NCBI RefSeq assembly: GCF_009729855.1
Contig: NZ_WODA01000025.1
Coordinates: 1 to 64,000, forward strand
DNA from: Agromyces luteolus
GTDB lineage: Bacteria > Actinomycetota > Actinomycetes > Actinomycetales > Microbacteriaceae
Direction of reading: 5' to 3'
Length of the DNA: 64,000 nt
The notes beneath the pieces were generated by a model. The model made no database searches. It saw only the letters and a program-made list of their open reading frames with translations, and had not been told where the DNA came from. The translations under genes were made by a program, and so were the position numbers. This document shows, piece by piece, positions 55,200 through 63,313 of the stretch (its first letter is position 1; each line of letters begins with the position of its first letter).

Positions 55200-56153
55200 A
55201 TGACCAGCCGCAACGTCGCACGCTTGTCCGCCGTCGGCGCGTTCGCCGCGCTCCTGCTCGTCTCGGTCGCCTCGCCGGCCGTGGCGGGACCGCACTCGTC
55301 GGCCGGCGGTGGTGCGGTCGAATCGGTGATCCACCTGCCCGACGGTTTCCAGCCGGAGGGGGTCGCGATCGCGCCGGGCGGCACCGCGTACTTCGGCTCG
55401 CTCGCCGACGGCGACATCTACGCCGCCGACCTGCGGAGCGGCGAGAGCGAGGTCGTCAGCGAAGGCCCGGGAACGCCATCGGTGGGCCTGGACCTCGACC
55501 CGAAGGGGCGTCTCTTCGTCGCGGGTGGTGACGCGGGCGATGCGCGGGTCATCGACACGGCGACGGGCGAGGTCCTGGCGTCCTACCAGCTCACCGACGC
55601 GTCCGGGTTCATCAACGACGTCATCGTGACCCGGGATGCCGCGTGGTTCACCAACAGCTTCGCGGCGGAGCTCTACCGGCTCCCGCTCGGCCCGGGCGGA
55701 GCGCTGCCCGACGCCGACGACGTCGAGACGGTGCCGCTCGGCGGCGAGTGGGTGCAGCAGGGGTTCTTCAACGCGAACGGCATCGTGGCCACACCCGACC
55801 GTCAGGCGCTGCTCGTCATCCAGAGCTCGACCCAGACGCTCTACCGCGTCGATCCGGCGTCGGGCGATGCGACCGCGGTCGACCTCGGCGGCGCGAGCCT
55901 GCCGAACGGCGACGGGATGCTCGTCATCGGACGCACGCTCTACGTGGTCCAGAACCAGCTGAACCAGGTCGCCGAGATCCGGCTCGACCCGTCCGGCACG
56001 ACGGGCGAGGTCGTCGACGTCCTGACCGACCCGGACTTCGACGTGCCGACGACCGTCGACTCGTTCGGCGACGGGCTGTACCTGCCGAACGCGCGATTCG
56101 GGACTCCGGCGACGCCGACGACGCCGTACACGGCGGTCCGCATCGATCGCTGA
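55200..56153 (+). CDS. secreted SMP-30/gluconolactonase-like beta-propeller protein
   Basis: A 317-residue exported protein. The signal peptide ends in ASPAVAG near residue 30. The rest is a six-bladed beta-propeller with repeated LPDGFQPEGVAIAPGGTAYFG, VGLDLDPKGRLFVAGG and ANGIVATPDRQALLVIQ blades, like SMP-30/YvrE or superoxide-dismutase-associated propellers. It may bind metal or act on a lactone; no specific site is evident. TAGCCT lies 6 nt before the ATG. Placed between serB and fabG, it looks like an insertion in an otherwise conserved order. Confidence 0.88.
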   Translation: MTSRNVARLSAVGAFAALLLVSVASPAVAGPHSSAGGGAVESVIHLPDGFQPEGVAIAPGGTAYFGSLADGDIYAADLRSGESEVVSEGPGTPSVGLDLDPKGRLFVAGGDAGDARVIDTATGEVLASYQLTDASGFINDVIVTRDAAWFTNSFAAELYRLPLGPGGALPDADDVETVPLGGEWVQQGFFNANGIVATPDRQALLVIQSSTQTLYRVDPASGDATAVDLGGASLPNGDGMLVIGRTLYVVQNQLNQVAEIRLDPSGTTGEVVDVLTDPDFDVPTTVDSFGDGLYLPNARFGTPATPTTPYTAVRIDR

Positions 56154-56187
56154 CGTGCGGAGCCCGCTCGCGGCATCCGCTCCGGGT

Positions 56188-56898
56188 TCAGTGCCCCATG
56201 CCGAGGCCGCCGTCGACCGGGATGACGGCGCCCGAGATGTAGCCCGCGTCGTCGCCGGCGACCCACGCGACGACCTTCGCGACCTCCGACGGCGTCGCGA
56301 ACCGGCCCGCCGGGATGCTCTTCCGGTACTCGGCCTGCTGGGCCTCCGGGAGCGCGTCGGTCATGTCGGTCTCGATGAAGCCCGGCGCGATGACGTTGGC
56401 GGTGATGTTGCGGGCGCCGAGCTCTCGCGTGATCGAACGGGCCATGCCGACGAGGGCGGCCTTCGACGACGAGTAGTTGACCTGGCCGGCGCCGCCGTAC
56501 AGGCCGACGACGCTCGAGATGAGCACGATGCGGCCGAAGCGGGCCTTCAGCATGCCCTTCGAGGCGCGCTTCACGACGCGGAACGCGCCGGTGAGGTTGG
56601 TGTCGACGACGCTCGTGAACTCCTCCTCGCTCATGCGCATGAGGAGCGTGTCGCGCGTGATGCCCGCGTTCGCCACGAGGACCTCGACCGGGCCGAGTTC
56701 GGCCTCGATCTCGGAGAACGCCCGGTCGATCGACTCGGCGTCGGTGACGTCGGCGCGCACGGTGAGCGTGCCCGCGGGCCCGTCGCCCGAGCGCGCGGTC
56801 ACGGCCACCCGGTGGCCCTGCGCGACGAACTCCTCGGCGATCGCGTAGCCGATCCCCCGGTTGCCTCCGGTCACCAGCACCGTGCGGCTCGTGGTCAT
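56188..56898 (-). CDS. fabG: 3-oxoacyl-ACP reductase FabG (SDR)
   Basis: A 236-residue SDR with the intact motifs TGGNRGIG (about 10-17), NAGI (about 80-83), Ser in ISSVVG, and the Tyr-x-x-x-Lys site in VNYSSSKAALVG. EFVAQGHRVAVTARSG is near the cofactor phosphate site, favouring NADPH. It ends in PVDGGLGMGH, as in FabG proteins of fatty-acid synthesis. The ATG has GGAG about 7 nt upstream. It is divergent from DUF3099. Confidence 0.94.
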   Translation of the reverse strand: MTTSRTVLVTGGNRGIGYAIAEEFVAQGHRVAVTARSGDGPAGTLTVRADVTDAESIDRAFSEIEAELGPVEVLVANAGITRDTLLMRMSEEEFTSVVDTNLTGAFRVVKRASKGMLKARFGRIVLISSVVGLYGGAGQVNYSSSKAALVGMARSITRELGARNITANVIAPGFIETDMTDALPEAQQAEYRKSIPAGRFATPSEVAKVVAWVAGDDAGYISGAVIPVDGGLGMGH

Positions 56899-57086
56899 GG
56901 CGGGACTCCGTCTCTCTCGGGGGCTGTGCCGGCCGGCCCGCGGATTCCGGCGTGCTCGGCTCGAAGGGTGCGCGACGAGAGCGCGCGGCCCGTCCCAGCA
57001 TAGAGGTTGCCGAGTTCGCGGCATCCGTCGCCCCCAGCGGACGTAGGCTTGAGGGGAGGAGTGCGCCGCAGTCCACGGCGACCACC

Positions 57087-57509
57087 ATGAAGCACCAACC
57101 CCTGCAGTCGATCACGTCGCTGCCGCCGTCGCCCGAGGCGGAACGCCGTGCACGCATGATCAAGTACACGGTCATGATGTCGATCCGTGTCGCCTGCATC
57201 GTCGCACTGCTGTTCGTGCAGGGCTGGTGGCTGCTGGTGTTCGCGCTCGGCGCGGTGTTCCTGCCCTACTTCGCCGTCGTCGTCGCGAACGTGGCGACCA
57301 CGCGCCGGTCCGAGGTCGAGAGCCCCGGAGGGATCGTGCCGCTGCGCCGCGCGGACGGCGGGACGGACTGGACGACGGCCGACGCCGCGGGCGGCACCGA
57401 GCCGTCGACATCCGCGGACGCCGGCTCGACCGAGGGGCCCGGCGCTGCGCGTGAGCCCGACGCCCCGGCGGACGACCGCACGACCGACGACCGGGAGGAC
57501 GACCGGTGA
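57087..57509 (+). CDS. DUF3099 membrane protein
   Basis: A 140-residue protein of the actinobacterial DUF3099 family. The N-terminus QSITSLPPSPEAERRARMIKY is the family signature. Two membrane helices follow (about 30-72), and the last 65 residues are a disordered Asp/Thr/Ala-rich tail. Function unknown. TAGGCT at 57046-57051 may be the promoter, giving a leader of about 30 nt with no clear Shine-Dalgarno. Its stop overlaps the next gene by 4 nt, and SURF1 follows, hinting at a role near respiration. Confidence 0.9.
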   Translation: MKHQPLQSITSLPPSPEAERRARMIKYTVMMSIRVACIVALLFVQGWWLLVFALGAVFLPYFAVVVANVATTRRSEVESPGGIVPLRRADGGTDWTTADAAGGTEPSTSADAGSTEGPGAAREPDAPADDRTTDDREDDR

Positions 57510-57778
57510 TCGGCCTCTCCTCCGCCGCCCCGCAGGGCGGCTGCTCCCGCGCGGGATGCCGCGAGGGCGCGGCGTGGCGCATCGACTGGCGGAACCCGAA
57601 GATCCACTCGGAGGACCGCGTGAAGACCTGGCTCGCGTGCGACGATCACGTCGAGTACCTGCGCGACTTCCTCGCCTCGCGCTCGTTCCCGGTCCGGGTG
57701 GCGCCGTTCGAGGCGACGGATGCCGCGCCCGCGGCGCCGCTCGGCCGTGACGCGCGCTCGGGTGGTGAGGGCGCATGA
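57506..57778 (+). CDS. small conserved Cys/His protein
   Basis: A 90-residue soluble protein with CSRAGCREGAAWRIDWRNPKIH and WLACDDHVEYLRDFL. The C-x4-C ... C-x2-H spacing suggests a metal site, perhaps zinc. Such proteins are found between DUF3099 and SURF1 in related genomes, sometimes with the transferred name acetone carboxylase, for which I see no support. The GTG overlaps DUF3099, and its stop overlaps SURF1 by 4 nt, so all three are coupled. Confidence 0.88.
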   Translation: MIGLSSAAPQGGCSRAGCREGAAWRIDWRNPKIHSEDRVKTWLACDDHVEYLRDFLASRSFPVRVAPFEATDAAPAAPLGRDARSGGEGA

Positions 57779-58680
57779 ACCGCTGGCGGTTCCTCGCGTC
57801 GCCCCGCTGGGCGGGCTACCTCGCGCTCGTCATCGTCTTCGCGATCGCCTGCTCGGCGCTCGGCACCTGGCAGCTCAACCGCCGCGCCGAGGCGCTCGCC
57901 GAGGTCGCCCGCATCGACGCGAACTACGACGCCGTCCCGGTGCCGCTCGCCGAGGCCCTCCCCGACCCGGACGGATTCGACATCGACCAGCGCTGGCAGG
58001 TGGTCTCCGCCACGGGCGAGTACCTCGCGTCGGAGGAGGTCGTCGTGCGCAACCGACCGTACGGAGGCAGCACGGGCTTCGAGGTCATCACGCCGTTCCG
58101 CCTCGCCGACGGCACGGTGTTCATGGTCGATCGCGGCTGGATCCCGCAGGACTCGGATGGCCGTCCGTCGGAGGTCGCGGCGCCGCCCGCCGGCGAGGTC
58201 GAGATCACGGCGCGCCTCAAGGCGGGCGAAGGGCGGATCGCCGGCCGCACGTCCTCGGGCGCGGAACTCGCGACGATCGACCTCGACGAGTTCGCCGAGC
58301 GCGTCGACGCGCCCGCCTATACGGGCGCCTACGGCATCCTGATCCAGTCGGGCGCCACCGCGAGCGAACCGCCCGTCGCGCTCCCCAGGCCGGTGCGCGA
58401 CGAGGGTCCGCACCTCTCCTACGCGCTGCAGTGGTTCGTGTTCGCGCTGCTCGCGTTCATCGCGCTGGCCTGGTTCGCGAACCAGGAGCGAAAGGTGCTC
58501 GAGACGGATGCCGCGGGCGACGGCGCGGCGGACGCACACGCCCCGCGCGGGGCCGCGCCATCCGCTCACGAGGGGAACCGGGCGGAAGCGCGCCGGCCGA
58601 CCACCCCACGGCGCCCGGCGAAGGCGGATCGCAACCGGTCGGACGCGGACGTCGAGGACGAGATCCTCGACCGCCGCTAG
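57775..58680 (+). CDS. SURF1-family cytochrome oxidase assembly protein
   Basis: A 301-residue membrane protein with helices at about 13-31 and 220-240 and an extracytoplasmic domain between them. LGTWQLNRRAE after helix 1, VVVRNRPYGGSTGFEVITPF and VDRGWIP, and YALQWFVFALLAF in helix 2 are SURF1 signatures. It should help insert heme a into the aa3 oxidase. The C-terminal 60 residues are a disordered basic tail. Its stop shares CTAG with the stop of the convergent DUF2200 gene. Confidence 0.94.
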   Translation: MNRWRFLASPRWAGYLALVIVFAIACSALGTWQLNRRAEALAEVARIDANYDAVPVPLAEALPDPDGFDIDQRWQVVSATGEYLASEEVVVRNRPYGGSTGFEVITPFRLADGTVFMVDRGWIPQDSDGRPSEVAAPPAGEVEITARLKAGEGRIAGRTSSGAELATIDLDEFAERVDAPAYTGAYGILIQSGATASEPPVALPRPVRDEGPHLSYALQWFVFALLAFIALAWFANQERKVLETDAAGDGAADAHAPRGAAPSAHEGNRAEARRPTTPRRPAKADRNRSDADVEDEILDRR

Positions 58681-59045
58681 GCCTTCGCGGTCGCCGTGCC
58701 GCGCAGGATCGACGACATCTTCTTGCCGCGCGCGACCTCGTCGACGAGCTTGTCCATGTAGCGGATCTTCTGCATGAGCGGGTCCTCGATCTCCTCGACG
58801 CGCATGCCGCAGATCACGCCCGTGATGAGCGAGGCGTTCGGATTCATCTGCGGGGCGTCGGCGAAGAACGCCTCGAGGGTGCGCCCGTCGGCGATCGCCT
58901 CGTCGAGTCCGGCGTCGTCGTAGCCCGTGAGCCACGTGATGACCTGGTCGAGCTCGGCCCTGGTGTGGTCCTTCCGCTCGACCTTCTGCACGTACAGCGG
59001 GTAGATGCTGCCGAAGCTCATCCCGTAGATCCGGTGTCCGGCCAC
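58677..59045 (-). CDS. DUF2200 protein
   Basis: A 122-residue soluble protein that belongs to DUF2200. Family marks are HRIYGMSFGSIYPLYVQKVERK at the start and GVICGMRVEEIEDPLMQKIRYMDKLVDE near the end. Function unknown. The GTG at 59045 has GAGGAG 7 nt upstream. It ends within the shared CTAG of SURF1. No partner gene is apparent. Confidence 0.92.
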   Translation of the reverse strand: MAGHRIYGMSFGSIYPLYVQKVERKDHTRAELDQVITWLTGYDDAGLDEAIADGRTLEAFFADAPQMNPNASLITGVICGMRVEEIEDPLMQKIRYMDKLVDEVARGKKMSSILRGTATAKA

Positions 59046-59125
59046 GTGCGTCTCCTCTGGTCGAAATGGATCGTCCTCGTGGATTCCAGCCTACGTGGCC
59101 CCTCCCCCCAGGCACCGTTCGCGGC

Positions 59126-59131
59126 TAGGGT
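59126..59131 (+). promoter_or_regulatory. leaderless-type -10 element
   Basis: TAGGGT lies 8 nt before the ATG at 59140. Confidence 0.48.
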
Positions 59132-59139
59132 CGGCGGGT

Positions 59140-59856
59140 ATGGACATGCTCAGGGGGAAGGAGATCGCCGCGGCCGACCTCACCGACTGGCGCAAGCTGG
59201 CGCAGGGACTCCACGCCCGCTACCTGGTCGACGACTTCGGCGCCGGCGCACGGTTCGTGGTCGCGGTGGGCGAGGCGGGTGACTCGATCGGTCACCACCC
59301 GACCGTGTCGATCGGCGACGGCTGCGTCGATCTCGAGCTGGTCAGCGACGACGCCGTCTACCGCGACGACGAGGGCACCGAACACGTCGTCGAGTGGGTG
59401 ACCCGGCTGGACGTCGACCTCGCGCGACGGATCACCGGGATCGCCGCCGACCACGGGCTCGTCGCGGACCCGACCGCGGTCAGCGTCATCGAGCTGGGCC
59501 TCGACACGGCACGCTCCGCGACCATCGCCCCGGTGTGGGCGGCGCTGCTGACGGGGACCGCCGAGGCCCAGGGCCACGGCTCCCCCAGCGACGAGATCCG
59601 GGACGCCACCGGTCGGGTGCCGAACCTGTGGTTCGGCGACGCCGAGGAGGGCGACGAAGGCCGGACGCCGCGTCAGCGGTTCCACGTCGAGGTCTACGTG
59701 GCGCCCGAAGTGGCCGAGCAGCGCATCGCCGCCGCCGTCGCCGCAGGTGGGACGGTCGTCGACGACAGCGACGCCCCATCCCTCACCGTGATCGCCGACC
59801 AGGACGGCAACACGGGAGTCGTCTGCATCGACGCGTCGGCTGCACCCCTGAGCTGA
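59140..59856 (+). CDS. pterin-4a-carbinolamine dehydratase-like / VOC fusion protein
   Basis: A 238-residue two-domain protein. Residues 5-105 resemble 4a-hydroxytetrahydrobiopterin dehydratase: LHARYLVDDFGAGARFVVAV, GHHPTVSIG with the HHP motif at 52-54, and LARRITGIAADHGL. Residues 115-238 form a VOC-like domain ending VIADQDGNTGVVCID. Known members are mostly annotated only as VOC proteins. Pterin recycling is therefore an inference. No aromatic amino-acid hydroxylase gene is nearby. The ATG has TAGGGT 8 nt upstream; ATG at 59146 is also in frame. Confidence 0.87.
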   Translation: MDMLRGKEIAAADLTDWRKLAQGLHARYLVDDFGAGARFVVAVGEAGDSIGHHPTVSIGDGCVDLELVSDDAVYRDDEGTEHVVEWVTRLDVDLARRITGIAADHGLVADPTAVSVIELGLDTARSATIAPVWAALLTGTAEAQGHGSPSDEIRDATGRVPNLWFGDAEEGDEGRTPRQRFHVEVYVAPEVAEQRIAAAVAAGGTVVDDSDAPSLTVIADQDGNTGVVCIDASAAPLS

Positions 59857-59857
59857 A

Positions 59858-59897
59858 GCGCCGCCGGGACGCCCGTCGTCGACGGACGCCGCGGCGC
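59858..59897. terminator. imperfect terminator hairpin between convergent genes
   Basis: GCGCCGC pairs with GCGGCGC outside and CCGTC with GACGG around a GTC loop inside. It fills the gap between the PCD-VOC gene and the convergent VOC gene. Confidence 0.55.
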
Positions 59898-59898
59898 C

Positions 59899-60276
59899 TC
59901 AGCGCTCCTCGATCAGGGTGAGCAGGTTGCCGTCGGGGTCCACGAGATGCCCGGCCCGCAACCCCCAGCTCTGCGGTCGCACCTCGTGGAGACGGGGGAA
60001 CCCGTGGTCGGCGATCGGCACGCCCGCGGCGACGATGCTCGCCGCCAGCTCGTCGACGTCGGCGACGCGGATGGTGCAGCGACTCGCGCTCGTCGCCGGG
60101 TCGAGGTCGGGCGCGGGGAAGAACTCGAGCTGGAGCCGACCGCGTCGCAGGATCATCCACCCGTCGTCGCGGAAGCGTCTCGCGAACCCGAAGCGCGCGT
60201 AGAACCCCTCGGTGGCATCGAGATCCCGCGACGGGAGGTTCGGCACGGTGCGGTCGGAGACGCCTGCGACGGACAT
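59899..60276 (-). CDS. bleomycin-resistance-like VOC protein
   Basis: A 125-residue VOC protein that resembles Ble/bleomycin-binding proteins: VPNLPSRDLDATEGFYARFGF at the start, LQLEFFPAPDLDP, and LVDPDGNLLTLIEE at the end. Such dimers sequester glycopeptide-like antibiotics. Actual resistance cannot be claimed from sequence. The ATG has CACAAT 6 nt upstream on the minus strand. It is the third VOC domain protein in the window. Confidence 0.9.
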   Translation of the reverse strand: MSVAGVSDRTVPNLPSRDLDATEGFYARFGFARRFRDDGWMILRRGRLQLEFFPAPDLDPATSASRCTIRVADVDELAASIVAAGVPIADHGFPRLHEVRPQSWGLRAGHLVDPDGNLLTLIEER

Positions 60277-60282
60277 TCACGC

Positions 60283-60288
60283 ATTGTG
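60283..60288 (-). promoter_or_regulatory. leaderless-type -10 element
   Basis: CACAAT on the minus strand ends 6 nt before the ATG at 60276; it is like the CAGAAT variants at 7295 and 43400. Confidence 0.45.
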
Positions 60289-60346
60289 CCGTGCGATCGT
60301 CGCCACGTCCAGTCGTCGTGGCGCGTCATGGGCACCGTGACCTCCC

Positions 60347-60910
60347 TCATCGGGCACGCTCCAGGATGGTGAGGAGCACGCCGTCGCCGTACGTCGTGGC
60401 CTCGGTGAGCTTCCACACCGTGCGGTCGGGCATCTCCGTCCAGAGCCTGCGCCCGTGGCCGAGGAGCACCGGGAACGACATGAGGTGGATCTCGTCGACC
60501 AGGTCGGCCTAGAGCAGGCCCTGCGCGAGCCGGATGCTCCCCGCGACCGAGATGTCCCCGTCGACGCTCCGCCTGAGCTGCGCCACCTCGTCGACGAGGT
60601 CGCCGGAGAGCACCGTCGTGTTGTTCCACTCCGGCTCGCTGAGCGTGCTCGACACGACGAACTTGGGCATGCCGTTGTACTTCTCGGCGAGCTCGCCGTC
60701 GTAGTGCGGCCACGCGGACGCGAACCCTTCGTAGGTCGTGCGCCCGAGCAGCAGCGCCGAGGATCCGAGTGCCTCGTCCTCCTTGAACTTCTCGCCGTCG
60801 TCGCCGCGGTCGAACTCGAAGCTCCAGTTCGGGTACTTGAAGTCCTCGCCGCCGGGTGCCTCCACGACGCCGTCGAGCGAGATGAACTCGGTGAGCACGA
60901 TGCGTCCCAT
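60347..60910 (-). pseudogene. dihydrofolate reductase family protein interrupted by an in-frame TAG
   Basis: A RibD C-terminal/DHFR-like reductase: MGRIVLTEFISLDGVVEAPGG, LLLGRTTYEGFASAWP and GDISVAGSIRLAQGLL in the first 133 codons. Codon 134 is TAG (60509-60511). The same frame then continues as ADLVDEIHLMSFPVLLGHGRRLW and ends with TGA at 60347, so the full frame has the usual 187 codons. One base change from GAG or CAG would explain it. The ATG has a strong GAGGAGG and lies 1 nt after the hydrolase stop. A sequencing error is the alternative. The truncated product would lack the last strands and helix. Confidence 0.9.
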
Positions 60911-60911
60911 G

Positions 60912-61730
60912 TCAGTCCTCCTCGATGAAGCCGCGCAGCGCCGGCGCGAGCACGTCGGCGGTCGTGCTGTGGTTCTCACCGGGGACCGGCATCAGGGTCG
61001 CGGTCGGCAGGTGCTCGGCGACCGCCTGTGCACCGGCGGCCAGGTGCGGCCAGGTCTCGGTGCCGTGCATGACCAGCACCGGGATGTCGATGCGATCCCA
61101 GAGGTTCTCGCGCAGCGGCCGACCGGACATCGTGTCGCCGACCTGACGGCCGTCGTAGGCGATGGTCGGGGCGATCGCCTCGAGCATCGGCCAGAACTCG
61201 GTCCCGCGCATTCCGTCGACCATCTCGCCCGGCATCCCGGCGGCCTCGGTCATGAAGAGGGCGACGGCATCGCCCGGGCGACCCTCGACGACCGCGGCGT
61301 CGAGCTGCTCGACGTAGTCGGCCGGCAGCGGCGCGCGGGAGCCGTTCGCGACGACGGGCGGTTCGAACAGTGCGAGCCGTGCGATCGGAACGCCGGCCTG
61401 CGCGGCGTTCAGGGCCAGGAGCGCCCCGGAGGACCATCCGAAGACGGTCACCGGACGTCCGTCCGCGACCTCCGCGATGATCGCGGCGAGGTCGTCGAAC
61501 TCGCGCTCGACCGCATAGGGGGCCGTGTCGCCGCTGTCGCCGCGCCCGCGCCGGTCGTAGTTCACGACGCGGAACCGATCGGCGAGCAGTTCGGCGGTCG
61601 CCGCGTTCTCGGGGGTCGTGGCGCGGTACGCGGTCGCGCCGTCGATGATGATGATCGGGTCGCCGTCGCCCCAGGCGGAGTACGCGATGGTGGTTCCGTC
61701 GGCGGACGTGACGGTCGTGTTCTCGGACAA
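60912..61730 (-). CDS. alpha/beta hydrolase
   Basis: A 272-residue alpha/beta hydrolase with the nucleophile in FGWSSGAL (about 97-102), Asp near 215 in PVLVMHGTET and histidine in PGENHST. NYDRRGRGDSGDT is the strand 4 region. The substrate is unknown. The TTG start has GAGAGG 9 nt upstream. It lies between an AraC regulator and the broken reductase and should be co-transcribed with both; similar hydrolase-reductase pairs next to AraC genes occur in actinobacteria. Confidence 0.9.
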   Translation of the reverse strand: MSENTTVTSADGTTIAYSAWGDGDPIIIIDGATAYRATTPENAATAELLADRFRVVNYDRRGRGDSGDTAPYAVEREFDDLAAIIAEVADGRPVTVFGWSSGALLALNAAQAGVPIARLALFEPPVVANGSRAPLPADYVEQLDAAVVEGRPGDAVALFMTEAAGMPGEMVDGMRGTEFWPMLEAIAPTIAYDGRQVGDTMSGRPLRENLWDRIDIPVLVMHGTETWPHLAAGAQAVAEHLPTATLMPVPGENHSTTADVLAPALRGFIEED

Positions 61731-61782
61731 GGTCGTGAGCCTCTCTCGTCGGTTCGCGGGTGATCACCGCGATGGCTTCACG

Positions 61783-62505
61783 CTAGGTCCGTCCCGGGGC
61801 CTCGGGCTTGTACAGAAGCGACAGTGGATCGGTCGTCGCGGTCGTCGGCCGGAGCTGCGTGGCCGTGCGCCCGATGAACCGCTGCAGGGCTCGCGCCAGG
61901 TGAGGTTGGTCGTAGTATCCGAGCCGGTGCACGACGTCGAGCGGCGCGACCCCCTCGCCGAGCAGCACGGCGGCCTCGCGCGCCCGTTCGATCTGGCGGA
62001 TGGCGCCCTGGGTGAGTCCCGTCGTCGCGGCCACGCGGCGCTGCACGGAGCGGGACCCGACCCTGGCGATCCCGCCCCAGACGACCTCGTCGACCAGCGG
62101 ATCCCGCACGAGCACGCCGGATCGGACGAGCCGTTCCACGAACTGCTCCGCGTTGTCGAAGTCCGGGATCTCCCATTCCTCGCCCCGCAGCACGAACGCT
62201 CGCCCGGTGACGTGCGGACTCTCCACGCCGCCGTCGACGAGCTCCCCGATCGGCAGGTGCGGCATCGACGCGCCGTGCGCGAACGTTATCCCCAACGAGC
62301 GCGAGTCGTCCGTGACCTCGGCGATCGAGGCGGATGTCTCGGGCCCGCGCACCGCGGCGTGGACGACTCCGCGGTCCTCCCAGAACACGAGCTCCCAGTT
62401 CGACGTCGCGATCGACGTCATCCGCTCGACGCCCGACGTGCGCCCCTGCCAGACCCGCGCGATGTACGGCGAGTCGGACGACCGGTGGCTGCTCTCGATC
62501 GGCAC
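61783..62505 (-). CDS. AraC-family transcriptional regulator
   Basis: A regulator of about 240 residues. Residues 1-150 form a cupin-like sensor (SDSPYIARVWQGRTS, WELVFWEDRG) of the DUF6597 type. Residues 160-235 are an AraC double helix-turn-helix with RSVQRRVAATTGLTQGAIRQ and RLGYYDQPHLARALQRFIG. The GTG at 62505 has GAGGGTGGTGAG directly upstream; ATG at 62562 is a longer alternative. It precedes the hydrolase and broken reductase genes and likely controls them. The ligand is unknown. Confidence 0.88.
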   Translation of the reverse strand: MPIESSHRSSDSPYIARVWQGRTSGVERMTSIATSNWELVFWEDRGVVHAAVRGPETSASIAEVTDDSRSLGITFAHGASMPHLPIGELVDGGVESPHVTGRAFVLRGEEWEIPDFDNAEQFVERLVRSGVLVRDPLVDEVVWGGIARVGSRSVQRRVAATTGLTQGAIRQIERAREAAVLLGEGVAPLDVVHRLGYYDQPHLARALQRFIGRTATQLRPTTATTDPLSLLYKPEAPGRT

Positions 62506-62677
62506 CTCACCACCCTCGCACGAACCCGCCGGATCCGAACGGTTCGTGGCGGCGGTCTTCATCGGCGAATCGCGTTCGTCGACCTGGATCGCCCGCATGG
62601 CCACAGGCGATCGATCGATCCAGCGCGAACTCACGCGTCTCCACCCACCCGCGCGATTCCCCGCCCCGATGGCTGGA

Positions 62678-62683
62678 TACGAT
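62678..62683 (+). promoter_or_regulatory. leaderless-type -10 element
   Basis: TACGAT, then TCCGAC, then the ATG at 62690. Confidence 0.55.
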
Positions 62684-62689
62684 TCCGAC

Positions 62690-63139
62690 ATGGAATCCGA
62701 GATCGTGCTCGAGGAGACCGTGGCGTCTGATCCGCGCGTGCGTGGTCTCGTGGCCGAGCAGGAGGCCGAGGTGATGGCCCGCTACCACGAGACCGATCCC
62801 GGACCGGGCGCGTCGCCCGACAGCCCCGCCGTCGTGGCCATGGCCGACGACCGTCCAGTGGGGTGCGTTCTGGTGTCGTTCCATCGGGACTTCGCGGAGA
62901 TCAAGCGGATGTACGTCGCTCCGGCTTCGCGCGGCCGCGGGCTCAGCCGGTTGCTCCTCGAGCGAGCGGAAGTGATCGCTGCGGCACGCGGCGCGTTCGT
63001 CCTGCGACTGGAGACCGGACTGGCTCAGCCTGAGGCGATGGCCCTGTACAGCCGATCGGGCTATTCACCCATCCCCTGCTACGGCTACTGGAAGGACGAC
63101 CCGGATGTGCGCTGCTACGAGAAGTCGTTGACTTCGTGA
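62690..63139 (+). CDS. GNAT-family N-acetyltransferase
   Basis: A 149-residue GNAT. The acetyl-CoA motif A is IKRMYVAPASRGRGLSRLLLERAE (about 69-92), with the R-G-x-G-L signature, and LYSRSGYSPIPCYGYW is the C-terminal part. Substrate unknown; GNATs of this length acylate amines, drugs or protein N-termini. The ATG has TACGAT 6 nt upstream. It is divergent from the AraC gene. Confidence 0.92.
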   Translation: MESEIVLEETVASDPRVRGLVAEQEAEVMARYHETDPGPGASPDSPAVVAMADDRPVGCVLVSFHRDFAEIKRMYVAPASRGRGLSRLLLERAEVIAAARGAFVLRLETGLAQPEAMALYSRSGYSPIPCYGYWKDDPDVRCYEKSLTS

Positions 63140-63229
63140 GGCCGGTCATGACCCGGCCGAGCGCCGGCCGAGCTGGCGACCCCCGCCAACGCCGTCGCGG
63201 CATCCGTCTGGCGTGCGCGGGCGACGCTA

Positions 63230-63279
63230 CGACGCCCCCCTCCGTGCGACGTTCGCCGGCGTGCGTTGGAGGGGCGTCG
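63230..63279. terminator. possible long hairpin after the GNAT gene
   Basis: CGACGCCCC with CTCC and GGAGGGGCGTCG form a near-perfect 12-bp stem (two bulged C) around a 24-nt loop. It may end the GNAT transcript. The 175-bp gap holds nothing else I recognise except the -10 at 63302. Confidence 0.4.
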
Positions 63280-63301
63280 AGATCAGTGCGCCCGGAAGCC
63301 A

Positions 63302-63307
63302 TAGTCT
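63302..63307 (+). promoter_or_regulatory. leaderless-type -10 element
   Basis: TAGTCT, then GCCGAG, then the ATG at 63314. Confidence 0.55.
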
Positions 63308-63313
63308 GCCGAG

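Noticed and set aside
56158-56184. CGGAGC-N15-GCTCCG as a terminator between SMP-30-like and fabG genes
   Set aside because: Six-bp stem with a long loop and no T-run; too weak to call.
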